This document shows, piece after piece, positions 1 through 7,857 of a DNA stretch of 15,427 bases. The stretch is taken from NCBI GenBank assembly GCA_051306415.1, contig JBPPNE010000337.1, positions 1 through 15,427 on the forward strand, in the 5' to 3' direction. Under the pieces are notes generated by a model. It did not search any database and was not told the origin of the DNA. It was given only the letters and a program-made list of their open reading frames with translations. The translations under genes were made by a program, and so were the position numbers. The DNA comes from CBDDRG01 sp051306415. Lineage in GTDB: Bacteria > Pseudomonadota > Gammaproteobacteria > Pseudomonadales > Porticoccaceae. How positions within the stretch are numbered: the stretch's first letter is position 1; each line of letters starts with the position of its first letter.

Positions 1-1313
1 TTCTTGGCTGCTTTCAGGCAGCGCACCAGATGCTTGGACTGGGTGTCGATCATGCCAAACCAGGACGCGGTGCAGACGCTGTAGGGGCCAAACATCATGA
101 AGAAGTTGGGGAAATTCGGCACTGTCGAGCCTTCAAACGCCTGATAGCGGTTTTCTTCCCAGAAATCGCTGATGTCGAGACCGTTTTTGCCGACCAGCTT
201 GTACGTGGGCACGCTGCCTTTCTGGAACACTTCGAAGCCCGTCGCACAGATCAGCGTATCGATCTCGCGCACGGTGCCGTCCTTGGTGACGATCGCGTTT
301 TCGGTGATGCGGTCGATCGGGTTGGTCACCAGGGAAGCATTCTCGCGGTTGAACACCGGGTAAAACTTGCTGGTGAAACTCGGGCGTTTGCAGCCGAAAT
401 CGTAAGTGGGTATCAGGGCTTCCTGGGTCGCCGGGTCCTTGACCTGGTTGCGGATGTGATTGACGCAGATGCGCTCCAGCTTCTTGCCGACGAAGCCGAA
501 GTACTTATTGAACACCAGCAGGTTGATCATGATGATGTCGGTAAAAAAGATGACCACAAGCCGCGCCAGCCGTTGCAGGCCGGGGATTTTCGCGAACGCC
601 GCCTGCCAGCGCGGACTGAAGGGCATTTCCTTTTTCGGCAACAGCCAGATCGCCGTGCGTTGATACACGTCGATGGACTTCACCTTGTCGGCGATTTCGG
701 GCACGGCCTGAATGCCGGTGGCGCCGGTACCGATAAAGCCGACGCGTTTGCCGGTGAGGTCGTAGGAGTGATCCCAGCGACCGGTGTGTATGACTTTGCC
801 CTTGAACTGATCAATACCGTCGATGATCGGAAGTTTAGGGATAGTCAGAAAGCCGGTCGCGCTCACCAGGTAACGCGAGGTGATGGTCTCGCCGGATTTG
901 GTGCGGGTGGTCCAGACATTGCGCTGCTCGTCGTAGATGGCGTCGGCGACTTCCATGTTGTAACGCATGTGGGGGCGCACGCCGTATTTGGTCACGCAGT
1001 GATCCACATAGGCTTTCATTTCCGGGCCCGGTGCGTACAGGCTGGACCAGAAAGGGTTCTGCTCGAAGGAAAAGGAATAGCTCAGTGAGGGGATATCGAC
1101 GGTCAGGCCGGGGTAGGTGTTGTCCTGCCAGGTGCCGCCGGCATCGACCCCCTTCTCCAGAATCACGAAATCGCCCAGGCCTTCTTTGATCAGGCGAATG
1201 GCGGCGCCGATTCCGGACAGTCCCGCCCCGATGATCACGGTTTCGAAATGAACATCCCGCTTCCTTTGCTGGGGTGGGTAGTCAAATATGTGGTCCAGCG
1301 CTGCCGATGCCAT
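1..1313 (-). CDS. Type I Baeyer-Villiger monooxygenase (flavin-containing), 3' end outside window
   Basis: An FAD- and NADPH-dependent enzyme expected to insert oxygen next to a ketone, giving an ester or lactone, in the cytosol. The visible 437 residues contain an FAD-binding Rossmann loop (GAGLSGIG, 29-36), a GGTW..N.YPG block (59-69), the Baeyer-Villiger fingerprint FKGKVIHTGRWD (170-181, matching FxGxxxHxxxW[P/D]), the NADPH Rossmann loop GFIGTGATG (192-200), and a CKRP...FNREN block whose R310 matches the active-site Arg of the family. An ICATGF motif follows. The start ATG at 1313 has AGAGG about ten bases upstream. Family members are usually about 490-550 residues, so roughly 60-100 residues lie beyond the left edge. 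It lies 173 bp downstream of PEP synthase on the same strand. The substrate (cyclic ketone, steroid or other) cannot be told from the sequence. The family call is secure. Confidence 0.93.
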   Translation of the reverse strand, partial: MASAALDHIFDYPPQQRKRDVHFETVIIGAGLSGIGAAIRLIKEGLGDFVILEKGVDAGGTWQDNTYPGLTVDIPSLSYSFSFEQNPFWSSLYAPGPEMKAYVDHCVTKYGVRPHMRYNMEVADAIYDEQRNVWTTRTKSGETITSRYLVSATGFLTIPKLPIIDGIDQFKGKVIHTGRWDHSYDLTGKRVGFIGTGATGIQAVPEIADKVKSIDVYQRTAIWLLPKKEMPFSPRWQAAFAKIPGLQRLARLVVIFFTDIIMINLLVFNKYFGFVGKKLERICVNHIRNQVKDPATQEALIPTYDFGCKRPSFTSKFYPVFNRENASLVTNPIDRITENAIVTKDGTVREIDTLICATGFEVFQKGSVPTYKLVGKNGLDISDFWEENRYQAFEGSTVPNFPNFFMMFGPYSVCTASWFGMIDTQSKHLVRCLKAAK

Positions 1314-1486
1314 AAAAATGTACCTCTATTCTTCAGGTGGTAGGTTTAACTGTGGGATTGAAAGTTTTTCAGCGCCATTACGGCCAGTCATGCAGGCTAG
1401 GCCGCCGACGCATACAACGTGCAAGTGTATCACCCCTTTACCGGCAAGTGGCGATGGCGGTTTCCCCCGCTCCGGCTCCAACGACG

Positions 1487-3904
1487 CTATGGTTTCATTT
1501 CACGAGCGCTGCTTCTTATGAGCGCTGCCTCCGCCGCCGCTACATGTCGCTTCACCGCGGCGAGGCAATCCGGCGTCACCGAGATCGAGTCGATGCCGCA
1601 ACCCACCAGAAACTGAGCGAACTCCGGGTGATCGCTGGGCGCCTGCCCGCACAGACCGACCTTGGCACCGGCGACGTGAGCGTCCCGAATCACGGTGCGA
1701 ATCATCCACTCCACCGCCGGATCCTGCTCGCTGAACAAGGGCGCCAGCAGCTCCGAATCGCGCTCGACACCCAGGGTCAACTGGGTCAGATCATTGGAGC
1801 CGATGGAAAAGCCGTCGAAGCGCGCGGCGAATTCCGCGGCCAGAATGACGTTCGAGGGAATCTCGCACATCACATAGACCTGGAGTCCCCGCTCGCCCCG
1901 CACCAGGCCGTTCTCCGCCATCACCGCGAGCACCTGGTCCGCCTCGCCCGGCGTGCGGCAGAATGGCACCATCACCACCACGTTGGTGAAGCCCATCTCT
2001 TCGCGCAAGCGGCGCAACGCCTGGCATTCCAGGTCGAAACCCTCGCGGTAGCGCGGCGAGTAGTAGCGTGAGGCGCCGCGAAAACCCAGCATGGGGTTCT
2101 CCTCGCGAGGCTCGAACTGGGCGCCGCCGAGCAGGTGGGCGTATTCGTTGGTCTTGAAGTCCGAGAGCCGCACGATCACCGGGTTGGGGTATTGCACCGC
2201 GGCGATGCGGGCAAGCCCGCGCGCCAGGCGGTCGACGAAATAATCCGTGCGTTTGGCGTAGCCCTGGGTAAGCGCCGCAATCTCGGCCTTGGCGGCGGCG
2301 TCGGTCAGTTCATCGAAATGCACCAGCGCCATGGGGTGAACCTTGATCGCGTGGTCGATGACGAACTCCATGCGGGCGAGGCCGACCCCGTCCGCCGGCA
2401 GACGCCACCAGCGCAGCGCAGCGCCGGGATCGGCCAGATTGAGCATGACCTTGGTGCGGGTTGCGGGCAGTTCGGCAAGCGCGAGTTCGTCGATGCGGAT
2501 GCTGGCCCGGCCACTGTAGACAAAGCCCTGGTCGCCCTCGGCGCAGGACACCGTGACCTCGGCGCCATCGACCAGCGTACGGGTGCCGGAGCCGGTGCCG
2601 ATCACCGCCGGCACCCCCAGCTCGCGGCTGACGATGGCGGCGTGGGAGGTGCGCCCGCCGTGATTGGTGACGATGGCCGCGGCGCGCTTCATGATCGGCA
2701 CCCAGTCGGGGCTCGTGGTCTCCGCCACCAGAATGGCGCCGTCGACGAAGCGGTCGATGTCGCGGGGGTCGTCGATCCGGCACACCCGGCCCACCACCGC
2801 CGCCTGGCCGATGGCGAGCCCGCGCGCCAGCACCTCGCCCTTGTCCGCGACAGCGTAGGTGCGCAGAGTGCCCGCCGCCGCCTGCGAGTGCACCGTCTCC
2901 GGCCGCGCCTGCACGATATAGAGCGCCCCGCTGCGGCCGTCACGGGCCCACTCGATATCCATGGGCGTGCCGTAGTGCGCCTCGATGGCGCAGGCCCAGC
3001 GCGCGAGTTGCAGGATCTCGGCATCGGTCAGCACCAGCGCCGCCCGCTCCGCCTCGGTGGTGTGGACATTGAGGGTGGAGCGCCCGCCCGCGGTCGTGTA
3101 GATCATCTTCTGCGCCTTGCCGCCGCAGCGCTTCTCGATGATGGGCACCAGCGCGGCATCGGCCAGCAGCGGCTTGAACACCAGGTACTCGTCGGGATCG
3201 ACATCGCCCTGCACCACGTTCTCGCCGAGACCGTAGGCGGCATTGATCACCACCACGCGGTCGCAGCCGGTCTCGGTATCCAGGGTGAACATCACTCCGG
3301 CGCCACCCAGATCGCTGCGCACCATCTGTTGCACGCCCACCGAGAGCGCGACCTTGTCGTGCGCGAAACCCTTGGTTTCCCGGTAGCTGATCGCACGGGC
3401 AGTGAACAGCGAGGCATAGCAGCGTCGGCAGGCATCGAGCAGCGCCGCCTCGCCGCGGATATTGAGAAAGGTCTCCTGCTGGCCGGCAAAGCTCGCATCG
3501 GGAAGGTCCTCGGCGGTAGCGCTGGAGCGCACCGCGACATCCACATCCGCCATCCCGGTGCGGGCGCAGAGATCCCGGTAACCCGCGGTGATCGCCGCCG
3601 CCAGCTCCGCCGGCTAGGGGGCGCGCTCGAACGCCGCGCGGATATCGGCGGCCGCCGCACCCAGCGACACCTCGGCCGCATGCGCCGCGGCCATGGCAGC
3701 GCCGATCAGCCGGTCGAGCCCGCTGGCGGTCAGAAACAAGCGATAGGCATCCGCCGTGGTGGCAAACCCCGGCGGCACCACGATGCCGCTGGCGGATAGC
3801 TGCGACAACATCTCGCCGAGGGAGGCATTTTTGCCGCCGACCTGGGCGACGTCATCGCGCCGCACCTGCTGCAAATCCACCACATAGTGAAAATCCGGGC
3901 TCAT
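1487..3904 (-). pseudogene. ppsA: Phosphoenolpyruvate synthase, interrupted by an in-frame TAG at codon 97
   Basis: PEP synthase converts pyruvate plus ATP and water to PEP, AMP and phosphate, the first step of gluconeogenesis from pyruvate. Reading from the ATG at 3904, with GGAGG six bases upstream, gives 805 codons, close to the 792 of E. coli PpsA. The N-terminal ATP-binding part (VGGKNASLGEM near residue 20; AVRSSATAEDLPDASFAGQQ from about 123), the phosphohistidine loop GGRTSHAAI with H421, and the PEP-binding barrel (CEIPSN, GSNDLTQ, GLCGQAPSD with C752) are all present. These match E. coli His421 and Cys751 almost to the residue. Codon 97 (3616-3614) is TAG, in the same frame as both flanks, with no length change. 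Restarting at Met118 would remove part of the ATP-binding domain. It is either a recent nonsense mutation, a sequence error or a readthrough case. Normal TAG stops in other genes here argue against reassignment. Identity is certain; disruption is as read. Confidence 0.9.
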
Positions 3905-4059
3905 CTGTTGCCTCCAGTGGTTGTCGATCGCAGTGTTCGACCGAATGGTCTTGTCGCCGCACGGCAACGCGTTTTTACAGACAGTTTTCGCGAGACTGTT
4001 ATCAGTCCCGCAGCGTCGTGATGAATACTGCCATGTCTAGCGGCTTTCTGCTTGATCAG

Positions 4060-4088
4060 TTGATCCACACGAAGGCGCGCTGTAAAGT
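4060..4088 (+). promoter_or_regulatory. Possible sigma-70-like promoter for the toxin-antitoxin pair
   Basis: TTGATC (4060-4065) and TAAAGT (4083-4088) are separated by 17 bases and lie 33 bases upstream of the antitoxin ATG. The fit to consensus is moderate. PrlF/MazE-type antitoxins usually repress their own promoter, so an operator would be expected here, but no clear palindrome was seen on the element itself. A small inverted repeat (GACTG-TTAT-CAGTC, 3994-4007) lies upstream, in the 3905-4121 gap shared with the divergent ppsA gene. Confidence 0.35.
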
Positions 4089-4121
4089 AAGAACGCAATG
4101 CTGTCATTACAGGAGAGCTGC

Positions 4122-4352
4122 ATGCTCGCCATCGCCAAGATTACCGCCAAAGGTCAAACCACCATCCCGCAGGATGTTCGCGCCGCCCTGCACGTTGGCG
4201 TAGGCGACTTCATTGCTTGGGAAGTCGGCGCTGACGGCACGGCAACCGTGCGCCGGGTGCAACCGCTGGATCTCGACTACCTGCGTGCCGTGGAGGGGAC
4301 GCTTTCCGAATGGGCCGGCAGCGCCGACGAGGAAGCCTATCGTGAGCTTTGA
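4122..4352 (+). CDS. PrlF-type (AbrB/MazE/SpoVT fold) antitoxin
   Basis: A 76-residue swapped-hairpin DNA-binding antitoxin. The N-terminal half contains the AbrB-type signature AKITAKGQTTIPQDVR (about residues 4-19), followed by GDF..WEV and TVRRV strands. The C-terminal tail (LRAVEGTLSEW...DEEAYREL) matches what I recall of PrlF-family antitoxins, and is expected to wrap around and block the toxin. The ATG at 4122 was chosen because AGGAGAG lies four bases upstream; an in-frame start at 4098 lacks such a site. The stop codon overlaps the start of the toxin gene by 11 bases, so the two are translationally coupled. Autorepression of the promoter just upstream is likely from family knowledge. 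PrlF is normally paired with a YhaV toxin, whereas here the partner is PemK/MazF-like. Confidence 0.88.
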   Translation: MLAIAKITAKGQTTIPQDVRAALHVGVGDFIAWEVGADGTATVRRVQPLDLDYLRAVEGTLSEWAGSADEEAYREL

Positions 4353-4683
4353 GCGCTTTGCGGTCGTGCGCGTACCCTTTCCCTTTACTGACCGCAACGC
4401 CACCAAGAACCGTCCCGCGCTGGTGCTCTCCGACTCGGTCGGCTTCAACACCCCGGCCGGTCATTCGGTGATGGCCATGATCACTTCGCAGACCAATCCA
4501 CCCTGGCCGCTGGACTGTCCGCTGGCTGATCTTGCCGCCGCCGGTTTGCCGGTGGCGTCCAAGGTGCGCTTCAAGCTGTTCACGCTCGACCATCGTCTGG
4601 TGCGCGGCCAGCTCGGCAAATTGGCTGACGTTGACGCGCAGACCATTCATCATGGTCTCGCGAAGCTGTTTGCAACCGCTTAG
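4342..4683 (+). CDS. PemK/MazF-like type II toxin (probable endoribonuclease)
   Basis: A 113-residue protein beginning VVRVPFPFTD....KNRPALVLS, the typical opening of PemK/MazF-fold toxins (V-x-V-P-F-P-F-T-D, then RPALVLS). This fold forms a small beta-barrel dimer that usually cleaves mRNA at short motifs. It is followed by GHSVMAMITSQ and SKVRFKLFTLDHRLV strands, consistent with the fold. The GTG at 4342 was chosen because GAGGAA sits seven bases upstream and the frame begins within the last codons of the antitoxin gene, as expected for coupled toxin-antitoxin genes. Upstream in-frame ATGs would overlap most of the antitoxin and have no ribosome-binding site. Activity and cleavage specificity cannot be read from the sequence. 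It ends with TAG. Confidence 0.85.
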   Translation: MSFERFAVVRVPFPFTDRNATKNRPALVLSDSVGFNTPAGHSVMAMITSQTNPPWPLDCPLADLAAAGLPVASKVRFKLFTLDHRLVRGQLGKLADVDAQTIHHGLAKLFATA

Positions 4684-4706
4684 CCTTAGCCGGCACATCA
4701 GCACCC

Positions 4707-4799
4707 ATGACCTGCAACAAAAAGATTGTCGAAGTCGTCCGGCCGCTGAATTTTGGTGCAGTTCGCGTCAACTACGGGCTTATTGAGCGGATAGGCTAA
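4707..4799 (+). pseudogene. 30-codon frame resembling the start of a DUF1156 methylase, probable remnant
   Basis: ATG at 4707 to TAA at 4797-4799 encodes 30 residues opening MTCNKKIVEVVRPL. The pattern MT.xKK.[IV]EV[VI].PL recalls the start of DUF1156-type proteins and closely echoes the reading at 6481 (MTYKKKL.EVILPL). The DNA also shares TCGAAGTC and CCGCTG at matching positions. After PL the similarity stops. There is no ribosome-binding site upstream, and the stop lies 14 bases before the next gene's ATG. It may be a broken methylase start, a duplicated junction, or chance. It is too short for a firm claim. Confidence 0.3.
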
Positions 4800-4813
4800 G
4801 GAAGGATGCCTTC

Positions 4814-6469
4814 ATGAAAACCAATTTCCAGAACCGAATTTCTATCGGTCAGACACCGTTCTCTCGCGTACGGTCCGTCAGCCAAGTGCTGCTTACGTTT
4901 CGATCAAGTGACCCAAAGAAGACATTTGTGGAAATCCGCAAGGAAGCACTTCAGTGGTTGGCTAACAGAGCAGGTCGCCGCCTTCCTAACCATGCGTGGG
5001 ATGGAGAGTCCTTTGACATGCTGGAGGTGGGTGCTCAGCCGGTTTCTGCCGTCTCGCTGGAACACCCAATGCGCTGGTGCTGCCGTATCAGTGACGCGGA
5101 CAAGCAGGTTCCGCAACGCAGTTGGACTACCGAATGTGGAGTTGTGCTGGACGTTAACGGCGGCGTGCTATTCGGTTGCCGGCTGCAATGCGTCGCCTTG
5201 GGCGATTCCCCACAATTCGATGCGACAATCCCCGGCGTTGTGAGGCAGCTGGTGGGCAAACATAACGCGCACCTCGACGGTCGTCCGATTACGTTGAAGG
5301 CATCGCATGTGGCGACGGAGGGCGAGGTCGAAGCGCTGGTTGACCTATTACTTGACTCGCGCCGACAACGGCCGGTGGTCGCCGTTTCGCTGGGTGGAAA
5401 GGATGGTCAGGATGGACGCGGGGTAATCAATGCCGACAACTTGGCCAATTTGTCGGTCGGCGCGGCTCATGTCGTCACACTGACCGGCGACGCCTCCTAT
5501 AAGCTGACGGATCGGTTAGGCAAGGAATTTTCAGTATTTCATCAAGCTGTACGTACGTATCGTCCTGGTCTGAACGTCGATGAAGATTCTACGGGGGACC
5601 ACCCCATTGCGTTGCCGCACCGCGTAGATGAATGGAGCGACGGAGGGCCCGAAGCTTTCATGCGGTTTTTAGTCGAGCGCACGCTGCGCGACACTGTTGT
5701 CGGTGTGGACATCTACCGGCCGTTGCCTTCATTTTCCGATATTCATGCGCAGGCACTAAAACAGAAGCGCGACAAGGCTGGCAAGCAGGGTGCGTCCGAC
5801 AAGGATTTGTTGGCCCTCACGCTGGAAGAGAACGACAGCATCAACCGCGAACTAAGGGAGGAGAAGGATACCTACAATAGTTTCCTGCAATTGGCGGAAG
5901 TCGACCGCAGGCAGATCGAGTCCGAGCGGGACCAAGCGCGTACCGAGGTCAGGTCGCTACAGGCCCGGTTGATGCACATTGAGGCCGCACTTCAGGCGAC
6001 CGGAAAACAGGAAGACATCCCCATCCCTGACTCGTTTGAAGGGTTGGAAGATTGGTGCAGGGTCTTTCTGTCCGGCAAGGTGCACGTCATGTCCAGAGCC
6101 TGCCGAATCGCCACGAAATCCACTTTTTCGGACCTTGAGCTGGCCTACAGAACTCTGCTGATTCTGCGCGACCACTATGTGCCGATGAGGAGCGAGGTTG
6201 GATTGGAGAGGAAAAGGGCTTATGAGCAAGCGTTGGCGGCGCTTGGTCTTGAGGAATCGCAAAGCTTCGCTGGCACACGGGCTGGCGAGGAAGGCGATGA
6301 ATACAAGGTCACCTACAATGGCCGACCCAAAACCCTCGACCGCCATATCAAACGAAGCAACTCCCGCGAAGAGCGCTTCGGTTTCCGCCTCTATTTCTTC
6401 TGGGACATTGACCGTCAGCAGGCTGTAGTTGGCTCATTCCCTACGCACCTGACAACACGGGCTACCTGA
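4814..6469 (+). CDS. Uncharacterised 551-residue protein with coiled coil, defence-island candidate
   Basis: I do not recognise a named family. There is no signal peptide and no membrane segment. About residues 1-310 appear globular and mixed, with features such as SIPGVV-like TIPGVVRQLV, a PVVAVSLGG strand, and AHVVTLTGDASYKLTDRLGK followed by FHQAVRTYRPGL. Residues roughly 333-393 are charged and heptad-like, rich in Glu, Arg, Gln and Leu, and probably form a coiled coil. The last 55 residues (YKVTYNGRPKTLDRH...RLYFFWDIDRQQAVVGSFP.HL.TRAT) look like a compact beta-rich end domain. AAGGAAGG lies eight bases before the ATG at 4814. Base composition is visibly more AT-rich than in the flanking metabolic genes. 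It sits directly behind a toxin-antitoxin pair and 11 bases before the wrecked start of a DUF1156-type methylase, suggesting a former two-gene or larger antiviral operon. That function is an inference from context. Confidence 0.75.
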   Translation: MKTNFQNRISIGQTPFSRVRSVSQVLLTFRSSDPKKTFVEIRKEALQWLANRAGRRLPNHAWDGESFDMLEVGAQPVSAVSLEHPMRWCCRISDADKQVPQRSWTTECGVVLDVNGGVLFGCRLQCVALGDSPQFDATIPGVVRQLVGKHNAHLDGRPITLKASHVATEGEVEALVDLLLDSRRQRPVVAVSLGGKDGQDGRGVINADNLANLSVGAAHVVTLTGDASYKLTDRLGKEFSVFHQAVRTYRPGLNVDEDSTGDHPIALPHRVDEWSDGGPEAFMRFLVERTLRDTVVGVDIYRPLPSFSDIHAQALKQKRDKAGKQGASDKDLLALTLEENDSINRELREEKDTYNSFLQLAEVDRRQIESERDQARTEVRSLQARLMHIEAALQATGKQEDIPIPDSFEGLEDWCRVFLSGKVHVMSRACRIATKSTFSDLELAYRTLLILRDHYVPMRSEVGLERKRAYEQALAALGLEESQSFAGTRAGEEGDEYKVTYNGRPKTLDRHIKRSNSREERFGFRLYFFWDIDRQQAVVGSFPTHLTTRAT

Positions 6470-6480
6470 CGGAATAAGAC

Positions 6481-6632
6481 ATGACGTACAAAAAGAAACT
6501 CTCGAAGTCATCCTACCGCTGGCAGCCATCAACGTTGCCAGCGTAGCCGAAAAATCCATCCGTCCTGGGCTTCCGCCCACGCTGCACCTGTGATCAGCAC
6601 GCCGCCCCTTGGCGACGGCGCGGACGGTGATC
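6481..6632 (+). pseudogene. Remnant of a DUF1156-type DNA methylase N-terminus
   Basis: ATG at 6481 opens MTYKKKL. After a one-base loss near 6501 the reading continues as LEVILPLAAINVASVAEKSIR, then LPPTLHL, TGA (6591-6593), and SARRPLATARTVI. This follows closely the recalled DUF1156 opening ([42 protein letters not shown]). The frameshift, the TGA in the place of the first W of WWARRP, and loss of all similarity after about 6632 show that only the first 50 codons survive, already decayed. DUF1156 proteins are adenine-methylase-like and are often encoded in anti-phage islands. It lies 11 bases after the 551-residue gene, the spacing of an intact operon. The rest of 6633-6703 up to the glucanase start shows nothing recognisable. 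Confidence 0.75.
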
Positions 6633-6703
6633 CGTATTGCACGCCATGGGAAAGCCTGTCGACCTTTGCTATGTTGGATGCATCGAAGAGCGAGGGAATT
6701 CCG

Positions 6704-7825
6704 ATGCAGACAGCGAACCACAAACCGATGGCCAAAGTCCGCGGCGTCAACCTCGACAGTTGGCTGCTGCTGGAAAAATGGATGGTGCCCAGTCTGTTCG
6801 AGGGGCTCGCCGCTACGGACGAGACGACCTGGTGCGCGGAATTGGGCGACCAGGCTGCGCCGCGCCTGCGTCGCCACTGGGACAGTTTCATCACCCGCGA
6901 CGACTTTGTTTGGCTGGCGCGGCACGGCATCAACGCGGTGCGCATCCCGGTGGGGCACTGGGTCTTCGGGCCGGATTACCCCTATCATCGGAGTTACGGC
7001 GACAATCGCTATCCTTTCGTCATCGGTGGCATCGAAGTGCTCGATCGCGCCTTCGGCTGGGCCGCCGAGCTCGATCTGCGCATCGTGCTCGATCTGCACG
7101 CCGCGCCGGGATGCCAGAACGGCTTCGACAATGGCGGCATCAAGGATGTCTGCGAATGGCACACGCAGGCGGATTATCGCGAGCACTCGCTGTCGATATT
7201 GGAGCGGCTGGCCGAGCGCTATCACGGCAATGCGGTGCAGCATGCCATCGAGGTGCTGAAAGAGCCGCGCTGGGACGTGCCGACCGATTATCTGAAGGCC
7301 TACAACGCCGATGCCTACCAGCGCATCCGCCGCCATTGCGCGGCGGAGCAGGTGGCGGTGGTATTCCACGACGGCTTTCGACCGTTTCGCGAATACCTGG
7401 ATTTCATGCAGCCGCCAGCGTTCGCGAACGTGGTATTCGATATCCACCGCTACCAGTGCTTCGAGCGCGGCGACATCGATAGGGATATCTACGGCCATAT
7501 CCGCAAATCGGCCGGGGAGTGGCGCGACGAAGCCGACGCTATCCAGCGCGAGTTGCGGCTGCCGACCTATGTCGGCGAATGGAGTCTGGGGCTCGACCTG
7601 AAGGTGGTCTCGCTGTGGGCGCAGGGGCCGTTCAACCATGCCCTGGAGCGCATGGACGCGCTGCAGGAAACGACGGCCTACCGCGCCTACGCCGCTGCGC
7701 AACTGATGACCTTTGAAAAATATGCCGGCTGGTTTTTCTGGAGCTACAAGACCGAGACCACGCCGGCCTGGTGTTTTCGCGACTACGTCGCGCGTGGCTG
7801 GCTGCCGGACGATTTCCGTGCCTGA
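6704..7825 (+). CDS. Glycoside hydrolase family 5-type protein, exo-beta-1,3-glucanase-like
   Basis: A 373-residue (beta/alpha)8-barrel enzyme expected to hydrolyse beta-glucans, possibly laminarin-type beta-1,3-glucan. The opening RGVNLDSWLLLEKWMVPSLFE matches the RGVN..GWL.LE.W..PSLFE start of exo-beta-1,3-glucanases. Other barrel elements are AVRIPVGHW, IVLDLHAAPG, FDIHRYQCF and the nucleophile motif VGEWS (E292). The acid/base position reads VLKEP (K186-E187-P188) where the family has NEP. The ATG at 6704 has GAGGGA six bases upstream; an in-frame frame opening at 6590 lies in the methylase remnant and is not used. There is no signal peptide, so the protein is predicted to be cytoplasmic, acting on short oligosaccharides or storage glucan. 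It converges on the ABC gene. The family call is firm, the exact substrate is not, and the Lys may weaken activity. Confidence 0.85.
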   Translation: MQTANHKPMAKVRGVNLDSWLLLEKWMVPSLFEGLAATDETTWCAELGDQAAPRLRRHWDSFITRDDFVWLARHGINAVRIPVGHWVFGPDYPYHRSYGDNRYPFVIGGIEVLDRAFGWAAELDLRIVLDLHAAPGCQNGFDNGGIKDVCEWHTQADYREHSLSILERLAERYHGNAVQHAIEVLKEPRWDVPTDYLKAYNADAYQRIRRHCAAEQVAVVFHDGFRPFREYLDFMQPPAFANVVFDIHRYQCFERGDIDRDIYGHIRKSAGEWRDEADAIQRELRLPTYVGEWSLGLDLKVVSLWAQGPFNHALERMDALQETTAYRAYAAAQLMTFEKYAGWFFWSYKTETTPAWCFRDYVARGWLPDDFRA

Positions 7826-7857
7826 GCTCGGGCTTAAGTGAAGTGCTTGAGCTCAGG
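7821..7857. terminator. Inverted repeat at the convergent junction, possible bidirectional terminator
   Basis: A perfect 9-bp stem, CCTGAGCTC (7821-7829) and GAGCTCAGG (7849-7857), encloses a 19-base loop. It spans both the glucanase stop and the end of the opposing ABC gene. No clear T-tract follows on either strand, so intrinsic termination is only possible. Confidence 0.35.

Noticed and set aside
30..1088. Long open frame on the + strand opposite the monooxygenase
   Set aside because: It is antisense to a gene with clear FAD, NADPH and Baeyer-Villiger motifs; its own translation shows no family features. GC-rich codon bias opens such frames.
2135..3799. 554-codon open frame on the + strand opposite PEP synthase
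   Set aside because: The minus strand encodes recognisable PEP synthase with catalytic residues; the antisense product is rich in His, Gly and Arg and has no recognisable domain.
6434..7702. 422-codon open frame on the - strand opposite the glucanase
   Set aside because: Antisense shadow of the GH5 gene; the + strand shows the motifs and a good ribosome-binding site.
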